Below are positions 12,901 to 23,326 of a DNA stretch of 64,000 bases, in pieces. Where the stretch lies: contig CM034103.1 of the NCBI GenBank assembly GCA_019914945.1, positions 12,772,001 to 12,836,000 of the forward strand, in the 5' to 3' direction. The notes beneath the pieces were generated by a model that was given only the letters and a program-made list of their open reading frames with translations, ran no database searches and was not told where the DNA came from. The DNA comes from Typha latifolia. Lineage: Eukaryota; Streptophyta; Magnoliopsida; Poales; Typhaceae. The first letter of the stretch is position 1. Each line of letters begins with the position of its first letter. Both the position numbers and the translations under genes were made by a program.

Positions 12901-14074
12901 GCATGCTTATTCTTATATCTGTCAATAGCTGATCTCAAGCTTGGAGAGGAGCAGAGTGACATTAGATAGCTTGGCAAACAACATAAAGCTTTTGTCAAGA
13001 GAACTAAGAAATAGGATCCCTAAATTTTAGTGGAAATGATCCATTGACTGACCTGAATAAGGACTAGAGGCTTATACCTATCTAATATCTAATGTGCGGA
13101 AATAGGGCGAATTTCTCATGTATGAGTTACGTGCCTATCCATGCAGATGCAGAGACTGGAGAGGTCAACGGACGCTATCCAAATATGGGCTGCATGCACA
13201 AATCAAATATTGGTTCTCATTGTTGTTGTTGTTTAGTGGGGTTTCGGGGGTTAAAGTGATATTTTTAACAACTTATGCATTAATTGAACAGGAGATAAAT
13301 TCAAATAGTAGATTATGCTATTCTGTATGCCACCATAGTCCTCTCATTGGAATCTCTTTCCAGTTCATTTAATTTTCTTCCATCTGTTTTTAAACTTTTT
13401 TCGCCCTTCCTGTTTGTAGCCATTACAGGCCTCACTTTCCCTATGAGACTCCATGAGCCTTTCTATTTCTTGGACCAAAATATACATTGTTTTTCACTTC
13501 TTGTTCTGCCTTATGGAAACTCCAGACTACATTGAGACAAGAGGAGGAGATGAGCAGAAAAGCACTCACGTTGGCTGACTCTGAAAGAAAAGAGCAAGAA
13601 CATATCGAGGCTTCTGCAAAATCACAGGAAAATGTTCTTATGTTAAACAGAGAAAATGAATTGCAAAGGTACAAATTTACTATTCGAGGACTTGAACGGA
13701 AGATTTCAAAGTTGAGGAGGATACTGGACCCTCCAAGGATTGCAGAAACAAGAAGGATCACAGATAAAGATTATTATACCTATGATCCAGATGGGAGGAA
13801 GGATATCAACGCTCAAGTTTTGGCTGTGATTTTGGAATCCCTGGAACTTCCATCTGATGATGTACAGCATGAACGGGAGTGTGTAATGTGCTTGACAGAG
13901 GAGACGTCGGTGGTTTTCCTTCCTTGTGCACACCAAGTTCTTTGCAAAGAATGCAATGAGCTTCATGTACAAGGAGGCATGAACGATTGTCCTTCTTGCA
14001 GGACCCCTATCCGGCGCAGAGTTTCTGTCCGCTTCGCTAGCAGCAACGTTGCAAATACTTTTTCATATCTCTGA
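9939..14074 (+). CDS. RING-type E3 ubiquitin ligase, RF298/RF4/MIP1 family
   Basis: Two exons, 9939-11669 and 13526-14074, join in phase 0 across a 1.86-kb GT-AG intron and give 759 residues. The N-terminal part has a UBA-like helical region (LEEILLSNLDSLVKNAVKII then SSYGYTEEVAMNAVL). Next come a serine-rich linker, a cysteine pair region (ICSKSECCSYDKMCKDC), a long coiled coil at about residues 410-650, and a C-terminal C3HC4 RING: CVMCLTEE...FLPCAHQVLCKEC...CPSCRTPI. This is the layout of plant RF298, RF4 and MND1-interacting protein 1. The RING would recruit an E2 and the coiled coil would mediate self-association; the substrate is unknown. ATG 9939 is the first start in the intact frame, since an in-frame stop lies at 9894. 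The family normally has 100 or more residues ahead of this point, which here are frame-broken. Confidence 0.85.
12596..12906 (+). repeat. Diverged tandem duplication in the RING E3 intron
   Basis: Two imperfect copies lie head to tail, about 12596-12749 and 12763-12906. Each runs from 'cataagct' or 'tataagct' through 'tccttttcattt', 'gagatttttgt', 'gtca.ttaagagttaa' and 'gttacattt' to 'tttgcatgc'. The spacing drifts from 167 to 157 nt because of small indels. Confidence 0.7.
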
Positions 14075-14174
14075 GTTAAAGATCCAGAATTACTATTTGT
14101 GAGACTAAGAAAAAACAAATAATGTATCCTGAAACATTTTTGCTGGGTATGAAACCATCATTGCTCAAAGAATT

Positions 14175-14412
14175 GTGAATATTCTGGTGCATCTATGATT
14201 CCAGAATCTGATAAATGAATATCATCTTCTCAAATTAAGAGCACTTACATGCTGTGTTAGGCTGTAAATGTGGACTGCTTCTCTATATATAAGGTGAATA
14301 TTCTGGTGCATCTATGATTCCATAATCTGATGAATGAATATCATCTTCTCAAATTAAGAGCACTTACATGCAGTGTTAGGCTGTAAATATGGACTGCTTC
14401 TCCATATACAAG
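14175..14412 (+). repeat. 119-bp tandem duplication downstream of the RING E3 stop
   Basis: Copy 1 is 14175-14293 and copy 2 is 14294-14412. They abut exactly and differ at about seven positions (for example ccagaat/ccataat, gataaatg/gatgaatg, aatgtgg/aatatgg). They start about 100 bp after the RING E3 stop codon, so they probably lie in its 3' UTR. Confidence 0.9.
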
Positions 14413-15345
14413 GTAGCAGTTCTTTGATCTCAGATGCTACTTTCAGTTGTTAGTTCTTCCTGTCCCTAGTTTGGTATAAAATAAAAATAAGTACTTTCCT
14501 GGTTACCAACATATCTAGCAGGCATCTTGAGAATTCCAAGTCTATTATCAGACAAACATACCAGCAATGTGAACTACCCCACAAGCTAATGGAAATTTGT
14601 AATTTTAAAGTTATTTACATCATAGTCTCCATAATGGATTTTTATCCCAGGAACAATTTAGTTATCCAATTTCTGAATACCAGCTTGTTTTTATTCTAAG
14701 CATAAATTTCTGGCCCAGTTCGAGCTCAAGTTTGTTACTCTTAATCCTGCATTAAGCTTAAGCTGCACTAAAGCATATATTTTGGTATCAACTGGTCTTA
14801 TTATTTTCTCCAAAAAGAACAAAAAAAGAAGATCTATATTTATAGGGCATTTCGTTCAGGCTGTTTAGTTGCAGAGAAAATAAATATTACAATATATTAA
14901 AAACATCATATGTTATACTTCTATTATCATTCACACTCTACTATATTTTACTTTTAATTCCTCTAATTAATGCCTCCAAAACACCTTAGTTAACTTTTAC
15001 CTGACAATATATAATAGGATAAATAATATTTTATTATATTTAAAATTGAAAATATCTCTCGTTTGTGCTTAATAAAGTCTGGCTCTCCTCTTATAGTTTA
15101 CCTTTAAAAAAACTTAGTCAAGAGTATTAAAATCATTTGTATTCTTTTTAACTCATCTATATAGTGGTGTGAATAATAATAAATAAATAAATGCAGGGTA
15201 TTTTTGATACATTCCCGAATTATTCTATCGGATCCATCCGAGTTGGGATCCTACATGGATCCGATCCGACTCGTCGCCCTCCACCATCAAACGCCGACTC
15301 CCTCTCTCTCTCTCCTTCGCCATCGACCTCCCTTTTCGATCGGAG
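14413..15345. other. AT-rich spacer and OTU7 promoter
   Basis: No coding signal. It is AT-rich to about 15200 (with 'aataaataaataaa' near 15180). Then comes a GC-richer leader with a short CT run (15302-15314), just ahead of the OTU7 start. Confidence 0.5.
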
Positions 15346-18300
15346 ATGGTTCAGGCCAAGAGCAAGAAGCCCAAGTCCCAGAAAGCGCATCGCCATGGCG
15401 TAAGTCTTCCCCTTTTTCTACTTACGAGAGCTTACTTGAATGGTTCTCCATTACTTCCGTGGCATTACAAATCCGAGCTGCTCTCCTTCGAAATCGACAA
15501 TTCTTGATGCGAGAAGCAAGAATTTAGAATTACTCCAAGAGATATCCCCTTGGTTTTCTGTAGATTCTCATGTCAGACCGCAAAGGGACTAACTTGTAGG
15601 TTTGATCTTTAAGACTGAAACGAGATTCTTGTGTTAGCTATATTATTTATGATAGAGCATACACTGTGCAGTTTGAGAATAGCTTATTATTTTTGAAGTA
15701 GCTTTATTATTATAGAGGATATACTGTGGAGTACTAGAATAGGGACAGGGTAATAAACTACAGCTGCATCCCTCCCCTCTACTATGTTTTTTGTGTGGAA
15801 AATATTATTCTAATTAACTTTTGGAGGAAATAGCAAGTATCAATACATATATGAGATGATATTAAGAATCAAATATGCAAGAGTGATAAAAAGACATTTT
15901 CTATGATTATCCCAGTTAAGAGTTGGGATATATAGAGCTCGATTTTGCAGCTCAGTTTTGTTGGATTTTTCATATATAAATGTACTAGGCTTAAAGGAAG
16001 TGTATGTTGATGCAATACACAGGCAAAGAAGAACAAAAAGGATGGTGATATAGGAGAATTTCGTGCTCAACTAGATGCCTTGGGCTTAAAGATAATTCAA
16101 GTGACAGCAGATGGAAATTGTTTCTTTAGGTTTGCAGATAAACCTGTTTCTTTTCCTTATTGTTGCCTTTGTCCATTATCTAGTCTTGCACTCTTGATCT
16201 TGTCAATTATATACAAAGAGAATATAATATGTACCGGAATTCATTAAATCTTATGCCTTGGATTTAAATTTATTTGAATTATGTGAGTACTCATGGTGGT
16301 TTGCAGGGCTTTAGCTGATCAGCTAGAGGGCAATGAAGAAGAACATAACAAGTATCGCAGTATGATAGTACAATATATTGTGGTATTGATTGCCCACTTC
16401 ATTTTAATCAACAACTTTTAGACAGTTAGCCTGCAATATTTTTTTCTACCCATCGTTTCGATGCTTATCTTGTCCTTTTCTTTTTATCCAGTAATCATGC
16501 TTAATAATTGAAATTATTTGTTCAATCTCTTGAAAGAATCGTTCATCTGTTAGACCTTTAACATTCTTTTTATTTTTCTTTTTCTTTGCTAAATTTTGTT
16601 GGATATCCGAGTCACTATTAATCATATTTGAGAAATCTTATGCACTTAAATTGCCCAATATTAGGATGTTATTTTGTTGTTTCTTGGAATGATCAAGCTA
16701 ATCCTATTTCATTTGCACCATATAGAAGCATCGCGAGGATTTTGAGCCATTCATTGAGGATGATGTTCCATTTGATGAATATTGTCAGTCCATGGAAAAG
16801 GATGGTACATGGGCAGGCCATATGGAATTGCAAGCAGCTTCTCTTGTTGCAAAAAGAAATATTTGTATTCATCGGGCAAGTCCATATATTTTTTATTTCG
16901 GGCTTATAAAAATTAGATTTTGCTATCTTTATATATGATCTATCTCCAATCTAGTGAGAAAGATGTCCATCTACTTGTGGTTTGTCTACTTTTGAATGTA
17001 ATTACTAAGTATTCATTCAGTGCTCTCTATACACTGTAACATCATGTTTCTTTGCCATTTTCTACTTGATAATGTATAAGTTCCACGGACATTTTAGAAC
17101 CCTGATTAGATCTTCTCTAGATATTCTATCTTTCTGCTATATTACTCAACAACAGTACTCTTATCAGATCTTAATAGAACTCCCTAATGTGGTCAAGCAA
17201 TCCACTTTATCAGCACATACACTGATAATATTTTATTATAGCAGATATCAGATAGTACATGTTCTTGGGTTACTAGTCTCTCTCCTATCATGTTGAGGCT
17301 ATTTTATTACCCTTCTATTCATTATGTACAAGTTCATATTTCTTGACAGTTCCTAAATTTTATATTCACAATGCAAGTGTATCCAGTGGACTAATTATTT
17401 AGCCACACACATCATTAATACTACGGAACCTTTTTATTCTTTACCAAATAGACAGGCTTGTCGTGTCAAGGCAGTATACTAGCTTAGCAGGGTCCACTTT
17501 CTGCTGATTTTGGGATGTAATGTAGCACATAGCTATCTCAGGATGCTCATATATATCTGTGAGCATTTGTTTTACTTTTTTACCTTAACAAAATTTACCA
17601 ACTGTAGTTGCTAAGCTGCCACTTAACCCAATGTCTTCATTCTTGTGATCATGTGAGAAAGACATAACAGTACATCAGATTTTATCATGCCGCTGTTTCT
17701 ATGGGTTCGTGTGATATTTCCCTGATTGATTGTGTACTTGTATCGTTGCTAATATCATGGGATGATATTAAGTTAAGCACTTATTGTGGGATACTTCTTT
17801 GATGTTGCTAATATTCGGTATGCAGCTTAACTCTCCCCGTTGGTACATAAACAATTTCAATGGTCATGAAGCTAATAGGATCCATTTGTAAGCTTTCTAG
17901 ACTTGTGCAACTCAGTCTAACTATTTGTTGGTGTGACTTAAAATATGGTTTTCCATATGTATGTAAATATTATTTTGAAGTCATTAAAACTGCATTTCTT
18001 TTTCTTTACTTTGTAATTTGACAACATTAATTTGAGCTAAAGTTCTTGTTTCATTTTCATATGTTATTAGAAGCTAAATAAAAGATTAGTTCAATCAACA
18101 TATATGGCCACCAACATCGACAAGTATGAAATAATAATTAATAGTTTATTCTGGAATTAAGATCTAAAATATTTGTTACATACTAAACTATAGTTAGAAA
18201 ATAATGAGCTCCAAAATTCATGGATAATTTAATAAGTTTACTATCTAAAAGAGAAATATTGGGAGAAATGGTTATGTCCAACATTGTACATCAGAAGCAT

Positions 18301-21297
18301 CTAGATGGTTGAAGAGAATAAATTAGCCATCCCCGTTATCTCTAGTTTCAATCATCTTTAAAGGAAATCTTCAGTTCAAATGAAAACTACGAAAAATTTT
18401 CATCCAATTAAGAACATGCAACATAGAAGATAAGGAGAAGAAAGCATATGATCAATTTTTGTTTGCAGAAAGAAAATTAAGTAGGAATAGAGTTCACTTG
18501 TCTTTGAGAACTTCCGAGGATTATTTTCTTTTTCTTTCCATGTATAAGTTCAAGGAATGATTGATGGATTATTTCTTTGCTGCTAAATATAATCATTGCT
18601 TTGATCTTCTTTACCATAGAAAAGGTTTAACATATAAGGCTTCTAATTAGACCGTAAATTTATAACTTTATATTGTTTTTGGTCTTTATGTACATTCTCT
18701 AGATGTGTTTGTACTTTGTAGTAGTTATAGGTTCAACTACTGCAGAGTCACAATATCGTGCCTCATCACAGGATAGTGCTCTCTGGATGAGATTCTTTCT
18801 TGTAATAACATCTGATGTGAGATTCTGCTAGTTATTAAAGTTCTATATTATCTGCACTCTGTAATTCTTATATTTTGCAATCAAAATTTTGAATCAACAT
18901 AACATTGATCAACGCAGATGTTATCATGACGGTGAGCACTATAATAGTGTTCGGTTAGAGGACGATTCTTGTGAAGGACCTGCTATGCCAATTGCTATCA
19001 AGGTTTTCACAGTGAATGTTTAAATAATTAAATTTGATCTTGTCTATGAACTTGTGCTAAACAACATATTCATATGAAATAATATAGGCATGAGATATCT
19101 ATGTCTGATGTAAGTGTCACTTTATTTAGGAGGACACAAATATTTCTACAGTGAGCCATAAACCTAAAGAAACAGCTAATGAAACTAAGAGATCAGCCCA
19201 CAAATATTCTTCTGATATTGGCTCAGTAAAATTGGTCATGAGTGGTACAGGATGTAACGATGTTGATAAAATTGAGCAGGTGAGAATTATGTGTATGTTT
19301 CTCAAAGGAACTTGAATTCACAAGGAAAGAAGTAATCATTTTAGTAGCTGTTATTTTCTTAGACATAATATATCTGGTGTTGTTAATCACACTGCCAGGT
19401 TTTACGAGACGTAGGTGGTGATGTTGATATTGCAATTGAGTTTATAATAGCTGACCAGCAAGCATCAGATGTGACGCACATTGAGGATGGTTCTCTTGAG
19501 GACTTTTCTTGTCATGGTAAACCTTTGCCTATTTTGCTGCTTTTAAGAGTATTTGATATATTGGACAAGATCTTTCTTGCATATAGCAGCTCCTTTTTTA
19601 GTTCAATAAATTATCATTTCTTTGTATTTAAGTAAAATAAGCAATCATTTTGCTGTCAATCTATTCAGTTATTATGATTATCGTTCAAGAAGTATTAGTC
19701 TCATACTTATTATGTTCGGAACACTTCAATGCATATTGTCTGCATAGCTGCTCCATGCTTAATAATTTAGATTTTCTAGGAGACAGCCAAAATGAGAACT
19801 GCGGACAAACTGAGACAGGGATAGAGGAAACATATTGTGAAGAGATTGTATCCAACAACATTCAAGCAATTCAGGGATGTGACAGTGCACATGAGGCTAA
19901 GGTACTTACCATGCATAATCCACAAGTTCTCGTATATGTAGATGACTTGGGATTCAATTCAGTATTTTAATTTGTCTTTTTTTTCTATGGAAGAAAATAC
20001 CAAGAAATAGAGAGTGCTATTGTGGATCAAAAAAGAAGTGCAAGGCTTGCTGTGCTTCAGCAACAGTTAAATCCTCTGCTGCACCTGTAAGGTATATGCT
20101 GCCCTTGTTCTCTATTAACTTAATTTTAGCTGAGAATGACACTTTGCTATTTCAATGTTGTAAGATAATATTCTTAGCTTGGGAAGTGCATACAACTTTG
20201 TTTTATCAAGTAGTTTTTTTTACAGAGAAGCATCTGGAGCTCTCATTAATCCACTGCGCCCCTTTGTCTTAGCATGAAGCTCATAAACATCATGAATATA
20301 CCAATTGACATTTGTGGCTCTCTTAGATGACTGTATATATTATATGCCACTAGTATAAAACTCTTGTATCTTTGTATAAAAACCAGAAAATATTTCAGTT
20401 CACTAGTATGAATCTCTTCAACAACAACAACAACCAAGTCTCTAGTCCCTACAATTTGTAGGCAATGGTATGAATCTATTGGAGACCAAACTTCTAGGTT
20501 GGGGCTCATAACATGGTGAAGGTCTGGAACATTACATTTACTAAGATGTTCTGATACATTCTCCTATATATAAAGCCTAATGTAGCAAACCATCAGCTTA
20601 TACAGTAAAGTTCACTTCTGGCCATGACTTGGCTCACTGAGTTACATATAGGATATATGTGATTAAAAAACTTAAAATGCCTAAGGTACAAAGAGAAGGA
20701 TTTATTTTTGTCTCAGTTGATTTACTTCAAAATTCTTGGGATCAAAGGAAGATTATAAATCCTGATGCTTATTTATGTAGATGGTAAGAACCAGCTTGGT
20801 AAGCCTTTGAAGAGAGATCTTGAAAGATGATAATTACAATAATGAGTGGTTAATATGTTAAACTTCTGACATCTTTGACACAGGAATGCGTACTCTGTAA
20901 GCTATTAAATGAATGCAAGAGCTTTTCACACCATACCCTCATATATATACTCACCAGCTTTGATCTTTTCAAGATTAAATTTGGACACTATTAGTAGTTT
21001 TAAGATGATTTTAACAATAATTTGAGTGCATACAATCAGAGGACATGCTTTTAACTTCTCTATTAATTTGTCCAACTGTTTTACTGGTAAAATGAAAATT
21101 GTTGCCAGTAAAGGAAGGGAATGTAACATGCTTTTTTAACTTCTATTAAAATTTTTTTGAATGTTTTCAGTAAAAGCAAAGGTGCTTCCAGTAAAGGCAG
21201 GAAAATAAAGAAACAAACTCGGAAAAGAGAAACCACAGAAGAAGTACCGGTTCGTGTTTCTGGGCCTCTACCAGATTTGGGCGCTCTTTACATTTGA
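15346..21297 (+). CDS. OTU7: OTU deubiquitinase with SEC-C motif (OTU7-like)
   Basis: Eleven exons: 15346-15399, 16023-16129, 16307-16382, 16726-16875, 17826-17887, 18918-19002, 19130-19279, 19399-19516, 19780-19901, 19994-20091, 21171-21297. They total 1149 nt, or 382 residues, with every junction in phase. The basic N-terminus MVQAKSKKPK leads into an OTU domain with the catalytic block DGNCFFRAL (Asp48, Cys51) and the histidine block YHDGEHYNSV (His157). Residues about 225-250 look UBA-like (VLRDVGGDVDIAIEFIIADQ). Residues 316-328, C-Y-C-G-S-K-K-K-C-K-A-C-C, are a SEC-C-type metal-binding motif, and a lysine-rich tail follows. The OTU + SEC-C combination matches Arabidopsis OTU7. It would remove ubiquitin from substrates; linkage preference cannot be read here. 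Intron 4 has a GC donor. Confidence 0.92.
20400..20480 (+). repeat. Short SINE-like remnant in OTU7 intron 10
   Basis: 'tcaacaacaacaacaaccaa' is followed by 'gtctctagtccc' and 'ggtatgaatc'. This is the same CAA-run, 'tccc', 'atggatc' order as in DJC50 intron 3 and in plant Au-SINE 3' regions. It is short and degenerate. Confidence 0.3.
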
Positions 21298-22243
21298 TCA
21301 TACATTTGAGGTCCGTCATACAGGAAATGAGTGAATTCAATTTATGGACATCAAATCTCTAAATTCTATCTGTATTTTGACTTCCTTATGTGATTCTGCA
21401 AATGACCTCAGGCATCTTTGTTGATCTGAAGGAGAGTCATCTGATTCTATGGCAAGATGTACTTCTCTGAATCTAGACTATGGCACGGCATACAGATCAA
21501 TATATACCTTCAGGTAAACTTGTACTGCTGGACAACAGTAAATTAATTTTCTTCGTGTCATATGCTTATATCAACTGTTGCCTCATAACTTCAGGATCAA
21601 AGGTGACAGATAAACCACGAATATCAATAGGGAGGATGAAAGCATTGGCTAGCACAATGACACGACTTCCCATTAGATTTGGTTTGTTATTGCGGAATGT
21701 TGTTCAAGACCGAGTCATTCTTACGCTTCGTTTTTATGGACCTCCAGTGGCTGTAGATGTAACCTAATTATGTTACCGGAGTATACAGTGGCTAGTCTTT
21801 TTGTCATTATTTGCTGTGTATATAATATTCATACTTTTATTGGTCGCAAATCGGAATTCTACATGTAAATCATGAAGCTTGTGTACTGTTAACTTGCATT
21901 TAGAAAATGCAGTTGATGTTTTCTTGTCTTCTTTTAGGGAGAGTGAAAACGTATAGATTGTGAATAGATGAATGTAAACCGTAAGTTGCTGCTTGTGAGA
22001 AAGAATGCAACTGATGCTTATTATTCCGGTAATGATGATGATCTGTGAATAGATTAATAAAGAAAATTAAGTACCCCGTCTTGTGTTCTCATGAATTTAT
22101 AGTTTACATACAAACGTTTAAACTATTTACATCTCCAGCTCCTTTAGACTTTATCCTCAAAATTACATGTTAACTAAGGTTGACACAAGACAGGAGTGAA
22201 ACCAATCAGATAAACGTCGTACTATATTTGAACCATTTCGAGC

Positions 22244-22279
<36 letters not shown>

Positions 22280-22634
22280 TGATGGAGGAAAGTAGAATAA
22301 TTTAGTCGAGTTATTCAACAATACCTCCCAAGTCCAGGGTAAAAGAGTAGGATTTTAGTCGATCATCGGATCACTTTTACTTAAATTCCACAACCTCATA
22401 TATTGCTTTTTTGTTTCGAGGGAGCAAGTAGCCTCTCTCACCCAACAACAGCAAAACAAAAATTAGAATCTAAACTAAGACCCAAAAAAAAAAAAAAAAA
22501 TTTAATTAATTAATTAAAAGAAACAAAAAATTGAATAAAACTTCATATCTCTACTAAAACCTAATAAACAAGGGCAGATAGATGAATAGATATATATATA
22601 GATAGATAGATATAACACACAAGGGCATACAAAC
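21298..22634. other. Convergent spacer between OTU7 and the ERF gene
   Basis: It contains the OTU7 3' UTR, a GA microsatellite at 22246-22276, a poly-A run at 22483-22500, and a GATA/TA-rich stretch near 22580-22612. The open frame at 21480-21767 has no recognisable domain, and I do not call it a gene. Confidence 0.5.
22246..22276. repeat. (GA)n microsatellite
   Basis: Uninterrupted GA dinucleotide run of about 31 nt between the 3' ends of OTU7 and the ERF gene. Confidence 0.97.
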
Positions 22635-23072
22635 TCAATCTTCATCTTTTTCCAATCCCTCATCACTCGGCTCTTTATTGAGGTCAGGACTGTTATAGAC
22701 TTGCGACGAGTAGCAGCGGGCCCTTCCCTTCTGCTGCGCCGCGTCCACCCTCGCACCGACCTCCGCCGCCTTCTTCCGTATCGTAGCCGCCGACAATCCG
22801 ACATCCGGCCTACGGTCGCCGTCATCGTCATGGTCGTCGAGGAGGACATCGTCGGGGAAGTTTAGCCTAGCGGAGCGGCCCCGGAGGTAGAAGACGGCGG
22901 TGTCGTAGGCCTTGGCGGCCGCCACCGGGGTGGAGTAGGATCCTAACCATATCCTACTCCGCTTGTTCGGCTCCCGTATCTCCGCCACCCACTTCCCCCA
23001 CTTCCGCATCCTGATTCCACGGTACGGCTTCTCCTTCCCATTTCGGCTTAATTTTTCCCCACACTGCGACAT
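22635..23072 (-). CDS. AP2/ERF transcription factor (DREB-type, group II) with EAR motif
   Basis: A single exon of 145 residues. One AP2 domain spans about residues 16-73: [20 protein letters not shown], then [38 protein letters not shown]. It has the YRG and RAYD-like elements, and Val and Glu at the DREB-diagnostic positions (WVAEIRE). An acidic DDHDDDGD stretch follows. Near the C-terminus SPDLNKEP gives a DLNxxP EAR repression motif. This layout fits small group II ERFs (ERF008-ERF011/RAP2.10 type), which bind GCC/DRE-like DNA and repress. The ATG at 23072 is the first true start, since the codon before it is TTG. The leader carries a long CT/GA tract, a TA-rich TATA region and a perfect G-box further upstream, which suggests hormone or stress control by inference. 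Confidence 0.93.
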   Translation of the reverse strand: MSQCGEKLSRNGKEKPYRGIRMRKWGKWVAEIREPNKRSRIWLGSYSTPVAAAKAYDTAVFYLRGRSARLNFPDDVLLDDHDDDGDRRPDVGLSAATIRKKAAEVGARVDAAQQKGRARCYSSQVYNSPDLNKEPSDEGLEKDED

Positions 23073-23079
23073 CAAATAG

Positions 23080-23081
<2 letters not shown>

Positions 23082-23115
<34 letters not shown>
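23082..23115. repeat. (CT)n tract in the ERF 5' leader
   Basis: Uninterrupted CT run, read as GA on the coding strand, starting about 10 nt upstream of the ERF start codon. Such tracts are candidate binding sites for plant BPC/GAGA factors. Confidence 0.95.
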
Positions 23116-23119
<4 letters not shown>

Positions 23120-23167
23120 AGCACATTGCATTTCGCGATAACATTCTCTCTCTTTCTCCCTCTCCCT

Positions 23168-23183
23168 CTATATATATATATAA
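23168..23183 (-). promoter_or_regulatory. TA-rich TATA region of the ERF gene
   Basis: An alternating TA run about 100 bp upstream of the ERF ATG, in the right orientation and distance for a TATA box. It could also be a plain microsatellite. Confidence 0.4.
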
Positions 23184-23316
23184 ACAAAAAGGAAGTCTTA
23201 AGGTTACTGTTGATGAGCTTATCCAACTAAAATGGGAAGCCATAGCGCTTGCCGACAAAGGAAGAGATATGGCTCAATGATTTCGTCGCGATATTGGACT
23301 ATACGGAGAATTTACG

Positions 23317-23326
23317 GCCACGTGGC
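23317..23326. promoter_or_regulatory. Perfect G-box palindrome
   Basis: GCCACGTGGC, a 10-bp palindrome around CACGTG, lies about 245 bp upstream of the ERF start codon. G-boxes of this form bind bZIP and bHLH/PIF factors. Confidence 0.55.

Noticed and set aside
16628..16909. 93-codon plus-strand frame around OTU7 exon 4
   Set aside because: It is in another frame than the conserved OTU exon and mixes intron with exon.
21480..21767. 95-codon open frame on the plus strand after OTU7
   Set aside because: No recognisable domain, no splice partner, and it lies in the OTU7 3' flank; the composition is that of AT-rich noncoding sequence.
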